From Ailurus styani (taxonomy: Eukaryota; Chordata; Mammalia; Carnivora; Ailuridae), in NCBI GenBank assembly GCA_002007465.1, contig LNAC01000778.1:617673-681672 (forward strand): 64,000 bases of DNA, given 5' to 3'. The position numbers and the translations under genes are program-made. Below, piece by piece: positions 47,390 to 57,899 of the stretch. The stretch's first letter is position 1; the number at the start of each line of letters is the position of its first letter. Under the pieces are notes generated by a model that saw nothing but the letters and a program-made list of their open reading frames with translations, was not told the origin of the DNA and did no database searches.

Positions 47390-49220
47390 TAGCCTATAAT
47401 TGTTTTTAAACTGCAAGTGTCAACACAATTTACATACTTAAAAAATAGTAATAATAAGAGAGAATTAATTAAAATAGGAGAGACTCAGTAGATATTTTCT
47501 AATGCCCAACTGAGGGAAGTACCATTGCCAAAGTTTCTGTTATATATATACGCATTCGTGTGTATCGGATAATGATCAAATTGTATTTGGTTGCAGTCAG
47601 AAAGTTTTAAAGACCTTGTGGGTAGGGGTGGGAAATAAATAGTGCAATTGGCTCATGAGTATTCATTAAAACTCACACAGAGTAATTTTTTACAATAAAG
47701 GTGCCTTGGAGAACATAAAGCCATATAAAACGATCCCTGCTGTTTAGAAGTTAAGGGCTTATTCATTACAAAGGGGAAATAAAATCTGTTTTGTGTACAA
47801 TATACATTGTTGTAAGGAGAAAATGGAAGCCTCAACGCAAAGTACTTCCAAAGCAATGTACTACAAAGAAAATACTTTAGTTATACTAACAATAAATCAT
47901 ACCGAGTGTTTATAGGTTTTTTTTTTTTTTTACCACCTCCCTTAATTCCTAGTTTTCACCAACCTGGGAAACAAGTCTTTTTTTTTCTTTGTGTGCGTGC
48001 AAGTGCATGTACGTGTGTGTGCATGCGTGTGCCAGGAGCATAAAAGAAGTATTAGATGCTTCTGCCCTTTCTGTGTCATCCGTCACTGGCTTCTCCTTCC
48101 CCTCTATTTAAAGTATGCCTTCTCTTCCCTTTTTGTTAGTTCTAGCAAGGAAAGCATTTGATGAAATTGTTGTGCAAAAGGAACAAGTAAGACTATGACC
48201 ATCTTATCCCTGGAAACACTAAAAAGTCCAAAATTAACATTTTTAAAGTAACAATTTTCCTTTTTATCTTCATAGAACACTGATGTCCAGGGTTTTTGTG
48301 ACTGTTTCGGACAAGCTAAAATACATTAATTCTAAAACACATTTCGACAAATTTGCAAAGAAAACACCTTCCTAGGAACATACTCAAAGAAATGACATCT
48401 TAAAACGTTTTCATTATATGGAATTCACTGCAGACACACAAACCACAAGCAGTGTAAATAAATACAGACTGGTACAATGCTGAAATGCTTGTTTGTCTTC
48501 CACCACAAAGAGAAAACACTTGCACACCGTGGTATTTTAGCTTGGGATGCCATAAATATGGGATTTAGGCATGTGGTGTAAATACAGGAGGCTGTGACTG
48601 TGTGTGCGAGTGTCTGTGTGTGTTAGGGAAAAGGGTTGTAAGCAGAAGGGGTGGGACTTGCCAGGAGCAGCTACTGGAGAAAATTCCTTTTTCTTTCTCA
48701 TTCATTCTTTCTAGCTTGTGTCTGGCACAGTCCTTACAATTACTCACTGACTTTCCATTCTAAAGACAACCAACAAGCTTTCAGAACTTCCTACAGGGGT
48801 TTTCACATACTTTTTTTCCTTTAAGGCACCAAATCATTGAATATTTGTTTTCAATAAAAAGCAAACCAGTAGCCCGTCTCCTCATTCCAAAGAACCCATG
48901 AGTTGCAAGCTAAACAGGATTCTTTGTTGTGTGTCCAAAAATAACACAACGCGGTATTGGTAAATTGGAAAATAACAGATTACTCTGCTTCCAAGAACGT
49001 CAAAGTTATTACCATAAATTTTGTTCTGCCCCAGTGAGTCCAATTCCATGCTCCTTTGAGTGAATATGCAGTCCTAACGACAGCAAAGCCAATCCAATTG
49101 AATACCCTTCGCCCGTTCTCTTTGGACACTCCATTAATAAATACAAGAGCTGCGAGAGGATGCCAAGTGGGCCAGTTTCCTTTACGCACAATGGTATCCG
49201 TCCAGCGAAATCCCTCCAAC
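47390..49220. other. Intron 1 5' end, unassigned
   Basis: AT-rich DNA leading into the CpG island; TG-rich alternating tracts at 47990-48032 and 48599-48622. No repeats named, no gene. Confidence 0.5.
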
Positions 49221-49549
49221 CCCAGGGCAGCTGCCTTTGAGACGCCCACCCCACGCCCGCGGTCCTCGGCCGGCGGGCCCCGGACGAGAGGGGGGCACCT
49301 GGACGGAGAGCCGTACCTTTCAGCGCCCCCGCTCCAGAGCCGGGGGAGAGGGGGAGGGCACGACACGAAAGCAGGGTAGGCAGGTGGGCGAGTGGGCGAG
49401 ACAGAAATGGATGCTGAGGAGGTGGGCGAGGTGGGAAGGTAGGGAAGGTGGCGAACGCGGGGCGGGGCGGGTGAGCACAGCCGCGGGGTTCCGGGGCACC
49501 GGGGGCCCGGCGCGGGCGAGCGGGGGCGCGCAGGGGGTCGGGTCCTCAC

Positions 49550-49853
49550 CGTTGAACGCGCCGGCGTCCGCGGCCTCCTCCTCCTCCTCCCCGTTCTCGG
49601 AGTCGGTGTGCATGGGCTCCTCGGCGAAGTTGACCCCCTTACTGGGGGTGCCGCCCCCGGCGGCGGCGCCCGCGTCCCCCCAGGTCCTGCCCTCATGGCC
49701 GAAGCGCGCGGCGCCTTTGCGCTCGTTCTCCTGCTGCAGGCGCGTGAAGTGCTGCAGCGCGAACTCCAGCAGGTCCGCGGGCTGGTGCCTCAGCACCTCC
49801 ACCGTGAAGCCCTGCAGCAGCTCCGTCAGTCCCGCGGGGATCTCGATGCTCAT
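49550..49853 (-). CDS. PRKAR2B: PRKAR2B coding exon 1 (PKA type II-beta regulatory subunit, N-terminus)
   Basis: Encodes residues 1-101 plus the first base of codon 102 of the RII-beta subunit. This subunit dimerises, binds A-kinase anchoring proteins and holds the PKA catalytic subunits inactive until cAMP binds. Residues 1-45 (starting [16 protein letters not shown]) are the dimerisation/docking four-helix-bundle segment, with the hydrophobic Ile3/Ile5 anchoring positions present. Residues 46-101 are the variable linker, with a Gly/Ala-rich stretch near 61-68, [12 protein letters not shown] at 69-80 and an acidic Glu run at 89-93. The start ATG has A at -3. The exon ends in a canonical donor (G|GTGAGG, intron beginning at 49549), leaving phase 1, which matches exon 2. 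The open frame runs on to 49320 but that extension is intron. Family identity is from recognition of the highly conserved N-terminus. Long ORFs on the opposite strand here are GC-driven shadows. Confidence 0.97.
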
Positions 49854-49963
49854 CCTGCCTGCCCGGCGGCGGGCGCCTGGGCGCCGCCCTCGCCGCCTCC
49901 CCGGACCGGCCTGCGGCCCCGCGGCCGCCTAGCGAGCGCGGAAGGCGCTGGAGGCGCTACCCG
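49854..49963 (-). promoter_or_regulatory. PRKAR2B: PRKAR2B 5' UTR / proximal region
   Basis: Very GC-rich sequence immediately upstream of the PRKAR2B start codon, running into the assembly gap. It is expected to be 5' untranslated sequence of exon 1. The transcription start cannot be placed because the gap begins 110 bases upstream of the ATG. The minus-strand bases before the ATG (GGCAGG) place A at -3. Confidence 0.7.
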
Positions 49964-50276
49964 NNNNNNNNNNNNNNNNNNNNNNNNNNNNNNNNNNNNN
50001 NNNNNNNNNNNNNNNNNNNNNNNNNNNNNNNNNNNNNNNNNNNNNNNNNNNNNNNNNNNNNNNNNNNNNNNNNNNNNNNNNNNNNNNNNNNNNNNNNNNN
50101 NNNNNNNNNNNNNNNNNNNNNNNNNNNNNNNNNNNNNNNNNNNNNNNNNNNNNNNNNNNNNNNNNNNNNNNNNNNNNNNNNNNNNNNNNNNNNNNNNNNN
50201 NNNNNNNNNNNNNNNNNNNNNNNNNNNNNNNNNNNNNNNNNNNNNNNNNNNNNNNNNNNNNNNNNNNNNNNNNNNN
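49964..50276. other. Assembly gap (313 N)
   Basis: A run of N in the middle of the CpG island, just upstream of the PRKAR2B start codon. It removes the likely core promoter. Reading frames called across it are meaningless. Confidence 1.
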
Positions 50277-50529
50277 GCTGGGAGGGTTGCGGTGCTGAAG
50301 ACGCTGGCGGGGTGGCGGGGTGGCGGGGCGGCGGCGGCGGGCACCGGCCCCGCTCAGCACTGCCCCGGGGGGCCCTGAGGCGCGCCTCGCCGTCCACCTG
50401 TCCGCGCCTCGGAGCCGGCGGGCCGCTCGGCCGAATTCCACAAGTCAGCCCGCACGGCGAACCGCGCACCGCTGCTGCCGGCCGGTTTGCCCCGAAACTT
50501 CAGCCTCCACCTCGGTAGCGGCATTTTAT

Positions 50530-51480
50530 TTTCCTCCGGGAATCTAGTTGCATTGTTAAGTGTTGGCAGTGTCTTTTGTTTAAAGTCATGCGTGCTACTG
50601 GTTCTGTTCTGGACAAAGAAATAATAGCCCATCCTTGTGACACCTTTCTTTCTCCTTCGCTCCATTTTCCCCAGCCTTTCTCCATGCATCCTGTTTATGA
50701 TGTTTTGCTTTACCGGTACTAATGCATTGTCCACTCGATGCACTTACTACTATTTATTAAGACAAATGCACCGTTTATTACAAGGCCCTTCAAACAGGAG
50801 AGTGCAGCAATTTGAATACAATGTCAGAGTCAAGACGGGTGGTCCTAAAGCAAAAAATGCTTTGCCTCCTGAGGCTCTTATTTATTTTAAAACTTTCCTT
50901 AACACTTGGAGTGAATTGAATTAAATCTCCAAAATAGGTTACTTAATAGACGTGTGCTTTTAAAGTAGAAGTCCTTGTTTTTAAAATGAGGCTTATTCTG
51001 CAAATATTTGCAATTTTGAATTAGAAAATTGCTTTTTACCGATTAAGGGTTTTTTCTAAAAAACACATACTTCATTTTCTACAATGACCATCATATAGTA
51101 AATAAAATACTAAAGAACAAGCTCAGTTATTCTGATTTATCTTTTACCATCCACTCACAAAAAAATAGTACATACATGACTCAGGAAATTCAAAGCCTAG
51201 AAATCGAGACAACATCTATAAAAATTCATCTTCATAGTAATCCTTTGCTTATAATCCAGCTTGTAATTGCTCCATGAGTGAATGTATTTCTCGATTCCTG
51301 TTTCTTATCAACCTCATAATAGTATATTGTTTTTAAATATAGTAAAATACTTCTAATTGTGCCCGGCATTGTAAGCAGTAAGCTTTTATAAAATAACATG
51401 ATCCTCATAGAGGACAAATTAGTCCAACTCTTAATCATGTAAGTATTCTATAAACTATATAAGCATTATTATCTTTATAG
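50530..51480. other. Upstream intergenic DNA with no recognised feature
   Basis: AT-rich sequence immediately upstream of the PRKAR2B CpG island. A 95-codon open frame at 50637-50924 (+) has no recognisable domain. Confidence 0.5.
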
Positions 51481-51529
51481 ACCCAGTAATTAAAATGAAT
51501 TTTCATCAGCTGCCTTCATTTATGATGAT

Positions 51530-51827
51530 GTTTTCATTAAGATTAGCTTTGCTCACATGAGGCAGAAAATGCCAAATACAGTAGCTTAAGCAAGATAGAA
51601 GCTTATTTCTCTGTAATGTAAAGGCAAGCAGTTCAGGGCATATGGTGGTTCCATGATCTTCAGTTACCCAGGCTCCTTCTAGCTCATTGCTCTGTAATCC
51701 TCAGATTGTGGTCCCAAATTGTTTCCCTACCTTCAGTCATCTCATTCCTGATTAAACCAAGAGAAAAGTGGGGAAGAAAAGGGATTCCACGCCCCCCCCA
51801 CCCCACTTCCTCACATCTCCTATCCAA

Positions 51828-51870
<43 letters not shown>

Positions 51871-52255
51871 CAGAACCCTTCCAGGAAGTTAAACACACCA
51901 ATTCCTCTTATACTCTCCTGGCCAGAACTTAGTCAAGATGGCCACATCCATGACATGGCAGATTGCATTTTCCAAAGGTGACTCCAAAAATATTTCCTGT
52001 CCCTGTGTTCTTCTTCTACAGTGTGTCCTTGCCACTCTCCCATCAAGGGTTGAAATCTTAATTCCCCTCCTCTGGAATCCAGATGGGTTTGTGACTTCTT
52101 TGAAAGACATCATGCTAGGATGACATAAGTAGCCAGCTCTGTGATGCCCTGCCCAAGTTTCTGACCCACAGAATCTCTGAGCATAATAAAAAGGTTGTTT
52201 TAAGCATCAAAGTCTTGGGATAATTTGTAACACAGTAATAGGACCGAAACACATA
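51530..52255. mobile_element. Old interspersed repeat, class uncertain (LTR- or MaLR-like)
   Basis: 'gcttaagcaagatagaagc', 'cccaggctccttctagctc', later 'ggatgacataagtagccag', 'gacccacagaatctctgag', 'aataaaaaggttgttttaag' recall an old LTR-like family seen across mammals, with a CA microsatellite in the middle. I cannot name it. Confidence 0.4.
51830..51867. repeat. (CA)19 microsatellite
   Basis: Uninterrupted CA repeat of 38 bases preceded by a C-rich stretch; likely polymorphic. Confidence 0.97.
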
Positions 52256-52259
52256 GCCA

Positions 52260-53660
52260 TAAAAGAAAGTTTGGGAATGTAGGCTTTATTTTGAAGAGCC
52301 ATGGGCCAAGCAAACATTTGGAAATTGAGAACCAATTCTGGAAACAATAACCAGTGTCTGCCAAATGGTTAAGACTCTTTCCTCCAGGAATGACAGGAGA
52401 AAAAGGGGCTACTTTTCCAAACATTTACAAGAACCATATTTCAAAGTAGCATTTTTTGTGTTTCAAAGTGGTTTGTTGTTGTTGTTTTGTTTTGTTTTTG
52501 TAGATTTACTATATGAGGCATGGTGCCTGGCTCTGTCATCCACAGCAATGCCAGGGGCATGTGGCTGTCATTTGTTTAGGGGTTTAGAAGTGAGTCAGGC
52601 ATGAAATGCATAATTGGATTAGATGACCTATATGATCTCTCCCATCCTGGGATATTCTACAACAGTATAATATTGAAAAAGACGTGGGATTTAAAACATC
52701 TTTGCAAACAGCTCTCTGATAACACTTTTTATTTGCATCAATTCTTAAATCAGTAACCATGGCCTGAAAAATTAAAGCTTGATCCTGGTAGTCCTATTAT
52801 GTTAATATCATTCTCAGAACCAATGTTCACTTCTAAACTCCTATTTTGGCTTTTATTCCCTACCCCATATCCATTTGGGTTAATATGGTGTGATTTCCTT
52901 TGCCTTCATTTTCAGAATATTTCCTTCCAAACCTTGGAGGGCAGTGACAGTGGCCTATGGGGACTATTTATCTTTGGATTCTTTAAAAGAACATCACCGA
53001 AATTGATTCTTTGGTTGTTGATTTGCAAAGCAATTTTCACTAGTTTCTCAGAGAAGCAGAAGTAATTGCAAAAGAATGCCAAGAGTTCAACATTGGAATC
53101 AAATAAGAATGCTACTGAATTTGTGTTCACACATGGAACATAAATAGATATTGGACAGAGACATCCATTTGTTTATACGCAGCTGCCAACACAGGACGAC
53201 AACATGGACAAACCATAGGTTAGGCAAGTTTTGCGATGGAGAATCATAACTGTGACCAATCAGTCAGACAGCATTTCTTGCCAATAGTTAACATGCATTC
53301 TGATCACGTCTCTTTGGTAAAAGAAATGTATACCCACTCGAGAGAAAAAGACAAATGGAAAGGAGGTGGGGGGTTGTGCCTACACAGAGCCTGCTCTGGC
53401 CGTCTCCTTCAGTTTTATATACCTTTAGCAGTTCAGCACCAACTATGGTTCGGTGTCTCTAGTTCATATCCGGAAGAGAGGGAATCCAGTTAATTTGGTC
53501 TTGATCATCCAGTGGATGGGCTGGCCTTGCATGAAAGGTTCTCTCCTGATTCAGTCCATGTGGTCAGTGGCGTGCAGGATAAGGAAGGAGCTGGGTAGCA
53601 TAAATAAATACGTAACAATACCTACCTCTTCAGCACACAGGAAAGTCCCAAACATGGGCA
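52260..53660. other. Intergenic DNA with no recognised feature
   Basis: AT-rich, with a short GTT/GTTTT low-complexity stretch at about 52473-52500. Confidence 0.5.
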
Positions 53661-53662
53661 CT

Positions 53663-53844
53663 GTCGGTGGCATAGGCACCTTCACCACTTATAAAAGGTG
53701 GCCACCTCGTAGCCCGGAAATCTTGGAAATGTCTGGACTAAGACTAAANAACAGGAAAGTCGGTGGCATAGGCACCTTCACGACTTATAAAAGGTGGCCA
53801 CCTCGTAGCCCGGAAATCTTGGAAATGTCTGGACTAAGACTAAA
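53663..53844 (+). repeat. 86-base duplication around an N (probable assembly overlap)
   Basis: 53663-53748 and 53759-53844 are the same 86 bases with one difference (TTCACC vs TTCACG). A single N at 53749 lies between them. Confidence 0.95.
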
Positions 53845-53867
53845 TAAAATGATTCATGTCTAGATGC

Positions 53868-53996
53868 AGGTTTGTACCAACTTTTCAGATTCAGTAGGTC
53901 AGAAGTAGGGCCTGAGAATGTGCATTTCTGTCAAACTCCCAGGTGATGCTTCTGCTGGAGGTCTGGGGACCACACTTGGGGATCCACTACACTCGA
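53868..53996 (+). mobile_element. MER5A-like hAT relic
   Basis: 'cagattcagtaggtcagaag', 'gcctgagaatgtgcatttc', 'caggtgatgcttctgctgg', 'ggaccacacttggggatcc' are the right half of MER5A. Confidence 0.88.
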
Positions 53997-54318
53997 TCCC
54001 CCAGCTGGGAGCTTAGACTCATACTAAGAAGACAATTGCTTGAAGTAACTTTTCTGCTTAACATCAAAGCATAAGTTTTTCTCTGGCTAAATGAAAACGA
54101 AATGCAACTTCGTTATTCTGTTCTCCTTTAAGGAGTCTTGTACAGGTAAAGAGATTCTCAAAAGCAACAGAGAATATATCCTTAAATGCTACATTTCATA
54201 AGTAGAACATGGGTTTCCTCTCAAGGACGAGGTTGGGCTCACAAGTTTATCTTTGCTTCCTGAAACCATGGCTAAAGGAATGGGGAAGATAAAACAACAT
54301 TATAAACTCATAAGGAAN

Positions 54319-54513
54319 GGGCGCCTGGGTGGCTCAGTGGGTTAAAGCCTCTGCCTTCGGCTCAGGTCATGATCCCAGGGTCCTGGGATCGAGGCCCGCA
54401 TCGGGCTCTCTGCTCGGCAGGGAGCCTGCTTCCTTCTCTCTATGCCTGCCTCTCTGCCTACTTGTGATCTCTCTCTCTCTGTGTCAAATAAATAAATAAA
54501 ATCTTTAAAAAAA

Positions 54514-54540
<27 letters not shown>
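54319..54540 (+). repeat. Carnivore tRNA-derived SINE (young) with (AAAT)n tail
   Basis: Full copy preceded by N at 54318. Tail is about nine AAAT units. Perfect 16-base duplication ATAAACTCATAAGGAA at 54302-54317 and 54541-54556. Confidence 0.97.
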
Positions 54541-54544
<4 letters not shown>

Positions 54545-54624
54545 ACTCATAAGGAAAAAAGAACAACAACAACAAAAATAAGGACAAAAAAACAAGAGAG
54601 CTCTACGATAATAAAAAATTTTAA

Positions 54625-54998
54625 ATTATTTAGCCTTAAAAAGGAAGGGAATTCTGACATATACTACAATATGGACGAACCTTGAGGACATTGCACTAAG
54701 TGAAATAAGCCAGTCAAAACAGACAAACACTGTATGAATCCACTCAAATGAGGCACTTAGAGCAGTCAGATTCATAGAAACAGAAAGTAGAATGGTGGCT
54801 GTCGGGAGCTGAGGGGAGGGGGAAATGGGGAGCTGTTTAATGGGTGAAGAGTTTCAGTTTTGCAAGATGAAAAATTTCGGAGGTTGGTTGTGCAAGAATG
54901 TGAGTATACTTAACACTACTGAACTATAGATTTAAAAATGGTTAGTATGGTAAACTTTGTTATATGTAATTTACCACAATTAAAAAATTTTTAGAAAA
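54625..54998 (+). mobile_element. L1M 3' UTR, sense
   Basis: 'caatatggacgaaccttgag', 'actaagtgaaataagccag', 'agaaacagaaagtagaatgg', 'ggaaatggggagctgtt' and 'tgtaatttaccacaatt' follow the L1M 3' end order. Confidence 0.88.
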
Positions 54999-55009
54999 GG
55001 AACAGGAAG

Positions 55010-55187
55010 GGGTGCCTGAGTGACTCAGTTGGCTAAGCATCTGACTTCAGCTCAGGTCTGATCTTGGGGTCCTGGGATAGTGCTGTTCTCCCCACTGAGC
55101 AGGGAGTCTGCTTGTCTCTCTCCCTCTGCCTCTCCCCCTGCTCGTGCTCGCTCACTTTCTCAAATAAATAAATAAAATTTTAAAAAA
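55010..55187 (+). repeat. Older carnivore tRNA-derived SINE
   Basis: GGTGCCTGAGTGACTCAG head, shortened middle, AAATAAATAAATAAAATTTT tail. It sits directly at the L1 3' end. Confidence 0.92.
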
Positions 55188-55199
55188 AGGAAAAGAGAC

Positions 55200-55820
55200 A
55201 AGAGCAGATGAAAGTTGTCTACTACAATTTTGGAACTAACTTAGCAAACTGGAGAATACTGGAACCTAAGTTTGGGTGAGGGATCAGTGAGAAGAAGCCA
55301 GTGAGAAGTGAGATCACATTTGTATCACAAAGCGCAAAAGCACAGAATCTGGAGACACCGGGTGCCTCTGAAAAGCGATAAGGAGTGAAGATTAATGAAA
55401 TGTTTGTAGAAGGAGCAGATAACACTGTCCACCCTCTGGCCCTCCTCTGCTCTACATAGGCAAGCAACTATGCTCCTTCATTCCCAGCAGGAGGTGGAAG
55501 GACTGACTTGAGATTCGTACAGCTCATTGTGGCACTGAGGAGAAGGGATTGATTCTAATTTGGTGAACTTGGTGATCAGTGGCCTCTTTTCCCCCATGGA
55601 CTTCTCAAATTCTGAGAACCAAATGTACACCCTTCCAGGCAGGAAATCAGAGGATTCCTCTTGAGGGAACGGACCACCTCAGGAGTCGAGACCTATAGAT
55701 GTTGACATTCGAGGGCCCAGTTCTCTGTTTTTTCACCCCATTTTGAAGTTCACCAGTCAATACCCATCACCACCCCCACACACCTCATAAACATGAATTC
55801 AGGTAGGAATCATCAGATTT
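55200..55820. other. Intergenic DNA with no recognised feature
   Basis: No named repeat or gene. Confidence 0.45.
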
Positions 55821-55964
55821 CCAAGAAAAACTTTTAGTATGACAGACTGGCACCAAAATAAATGAACTAAAAAAATAAACTCAGAGAAGTAAAGACTGCA
55901 GTGAACAGAAGAAAAATTCTGAAAGCCTGTTAATATCCTCAGATATACAATAATAACAACAGTA

Positions 55965-56165
55965 GTAATTGTTAACATTTATTTATCAGATACTATTATA
56001 AGCACTTTGTATCTATTAACTCATTTTTCACAAGAACCTTATGATGTGTATATTACTACATTGCACATGAATAAACGGAGACACAAGAGATGAAGTAGTT
56101 TGTCCAAGATCACACAGCTTGAAAATTGGGATGGGACCCCAGGCAGTCTGGTTTCATAGTCAATA
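55965..56165 (+). repeat. MIR relic
   Basis: 'ttatcagatactattataag', 'tcacaagaaccttatgatg', 'gtccaagatcacacagcttg' match MIR. Confidence 0.88.
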
Positions 56166-56174
56166 TTCTATAAA

Positions 56175-56758
56175 TGAAAGGAATAAGAACTCCTAGAAAT
56201 TAAAACTATGAAAGTAAAAATGTAATTCATAAAATGGATCAAGATAAAGGTGAGGACACTTACCAGAAAATAAAGGAGAAAAATCTAGAAAATGATAGAG
56301 AAAATGAGAAAAAGAGTAGACTCAGAAAGCTCAATATCCAATAACAGAAGTTCAAGTAAGAAAACAAGGATAAATGGAGAATATTGTAAAAAAATCATAC
56401 AGGAATTTTCCTCAGAATTGAAGGATATGAATTTCTAGACTGGAGGGGCCCATGGACAGGCCCATAGGACAATAAAGAAAAACACCCTCACCAGGCTTAT
56501 AATACTGAAATTTCAGTATTTCAGAATAGTTATAGATAAACACAAGAGTATGAAAGTCCTGATTATCATCAGACTTTTTAGCAGAAGCACTGGAAGCTAG
56601 AAGACAATGGAACAATATCTTAAAAATGCTAAGGGAAAGTTATTTCCAGCCCAGAATTCTGTATCCAGCAAATTCAAGGTAGAATAAGGATATTTTCAGA
56701 CATGTCAAGTTTTAAAGACTACAGACTCCCATTATCCTTTCTCAAGAATTGGAATAAG
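56175..56758 (+). mobile_element. L1M internal fragment, sense
   Basis: 'caggaattttcctcagaat', 'gaagcactggaagctagaa', 'ccagcccagaattctgtatc', 'gatattttcagacatgtca' are a recognisable old L1 5'/internal segment. Non-coding. Confidence 0.75.
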
Positions 56759-56935
56759 GGATGCCTGGGTGGCTCAGTGGGTTCAGTGTCTGCCTTCAGG
56801 GTGTGATCCCAGGGTCCTGGGATGGAGCCCCACATCGGTCTCCTTGCTTAGCGGGAGCCCGCTTCTCCCTCTGCCTGCAACTCTCCCTGCTCATGCATAC
56901 TCTCTCTCTCTCTGAAAAATAAAATCTTTAAAAAA
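56759..56935 (+). repeat. Carnivore tRNA-derived SINE
   Basis: GGATGCCTGGGTGGCTCAG head, short CT body, A-tail. Duplication AAGAATTGGAATAAG (56744-56758) and AAAAATTGGAATAAG (56936-56950). Confidence 0.97.
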
Positions 56936-57224
56936 AAAAATTGGAATAAGTTTTTTGAAAACAAGGAGATTGCCTGAGGAATAGGAATGTAGAGGATCCA
57001 GCAAGGGACAGGAACTAACCTCAGTCCCCACCACCATGTCAACCAGCCTACTTGCACCTGGACTCACATATTCTACCTTCTGCCTACTAACCTGGATGGC
57101 TGAGCTCTAACTGTGCTCTATCCTGTTCCCTCTGGCCGTCACAAGGAAATTGCTTCTGCAATGGCCACCTCTCTTCTGAGTCATCAGTGTTTCCCTTTCC
57201 ACTGAACCTCTCAGTGGCAAACAG

Positions 57225-57500
57225 ACTCTAGGAGACCCCTGACTTTTGCCCCCTGTTATTCAAGCCCTGTACAATCCTCTTCCCTGAGTGTGAGTGGCCC
57301 TTGTTGCTTCCTTCTAGCAGATAACATGTGACAAGAGTGAGGGGACTTTGCAGATGAATTAAGGTCCCAAAGCAGTTGGTTTTGAGTCAATCAAGAAGTT
57401 TATCCACGGCTCGATGTAATCAGCTGAAAACCCTGTAAAGAGGGACTGATGGGCAGGGAGTTTCCTTGCTGGCTTGAGGAAGTATGCAGCCATGTGAAAT
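57225..57500 (+). mobile_element. Old LTR/MaLR-like relic
   Basis: 'ggggactttgcagatgaat', 'taaggtcccaaagcagttgg', 'ccttgctggcttgaggaag' and 'cagccatgtgaaatgc' resemble old mammalian LTR families. Boundaries not seen. Confidence 0.4.
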
Positions 57501-57794
57501 GCTTTCTTCACTTCACCACTTTTTCTTGGTTCTCCTACCTCCCTGACCACATCTCATTCTTTTTTACTGGATATGCCTTACCCTCCCTCCTGCCTCTGAA
57601 TGTTGATGCATTCCAGATACCTCCTTTCTTCACGCTCACTCCCTGGGTGACCTCATCAAGTCCACTGGCTTTAAATACCACTTATATGTGCATGATTCTC
57701 AAACGTATGCCTCCAGCCCTAACCTCCCCCTGAAATCCATAATTCTATGTCCAACTGCCTTCAGTTGTTTAAAAGGTACCTCTGGCTCAGCATG

Positions 57795-57895
57795 CCCAAA
57801 CCTGATGTCTTTATTACTAGTTCTGCTCTATCCACAGCACTAAGAATGATGCCTGGAATGTAGTGGGCATTCAATATTTACTGAGTAAAAAGAAC
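57795..57895 (+). repeat. L2 3' end relic
   Basis: 'ctctatccacagcactaag', 'gatgcctggaatgtagtgg', 'gcattcaatatttactgag' are the terminal L2 motif. Confidence 0.8.
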
Positions 57896-57899
57896 AAGG

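Larger units (their letters stand above)
25101..49549 (-). other. PRKAR2B: PRKAR2B intron 1
   Basis: Bounded by the GTGAGG donor of exon 1 and the pyrimidine-tract/TTTTAG acceptor of exon 2; 24,449 bases. AT-rich and dense in SINE and L1 insertions, listed separately. No internal exon with convincing coding content was seen on either strand. Confidence 0.9.
49230..50530. promoter_or_regulatory. CpG island over PRKAR2B exon 1 and promoter
   Basis: GC content and CpG frequency rise sharply from about 49230 and fall back to AT-rich DNA at about 50530, spanning exon 1, the gap and about 250 bases beyond it. This is the usual architecture of a TATA-less broad mammalian promoter and fixes the gene's 5' end. 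The part right of the gap (50277-50520) carries G-rich direct repeats of GGGGTGGC and many CGs. The island edges were judged by eye. Confidence 0.85.

Noticed and set aside
49237..50441. Several long open frames on both strands around the CpG island (up to 256 codons)
   Set aside because: They are antisense or frame-shifted shadows of PRKAR2B exon 1 in GC-rich DNA and several run through the N gap. Only the minus-strand frame starting at 49853 has family sequence, and it ends at the splice donor.
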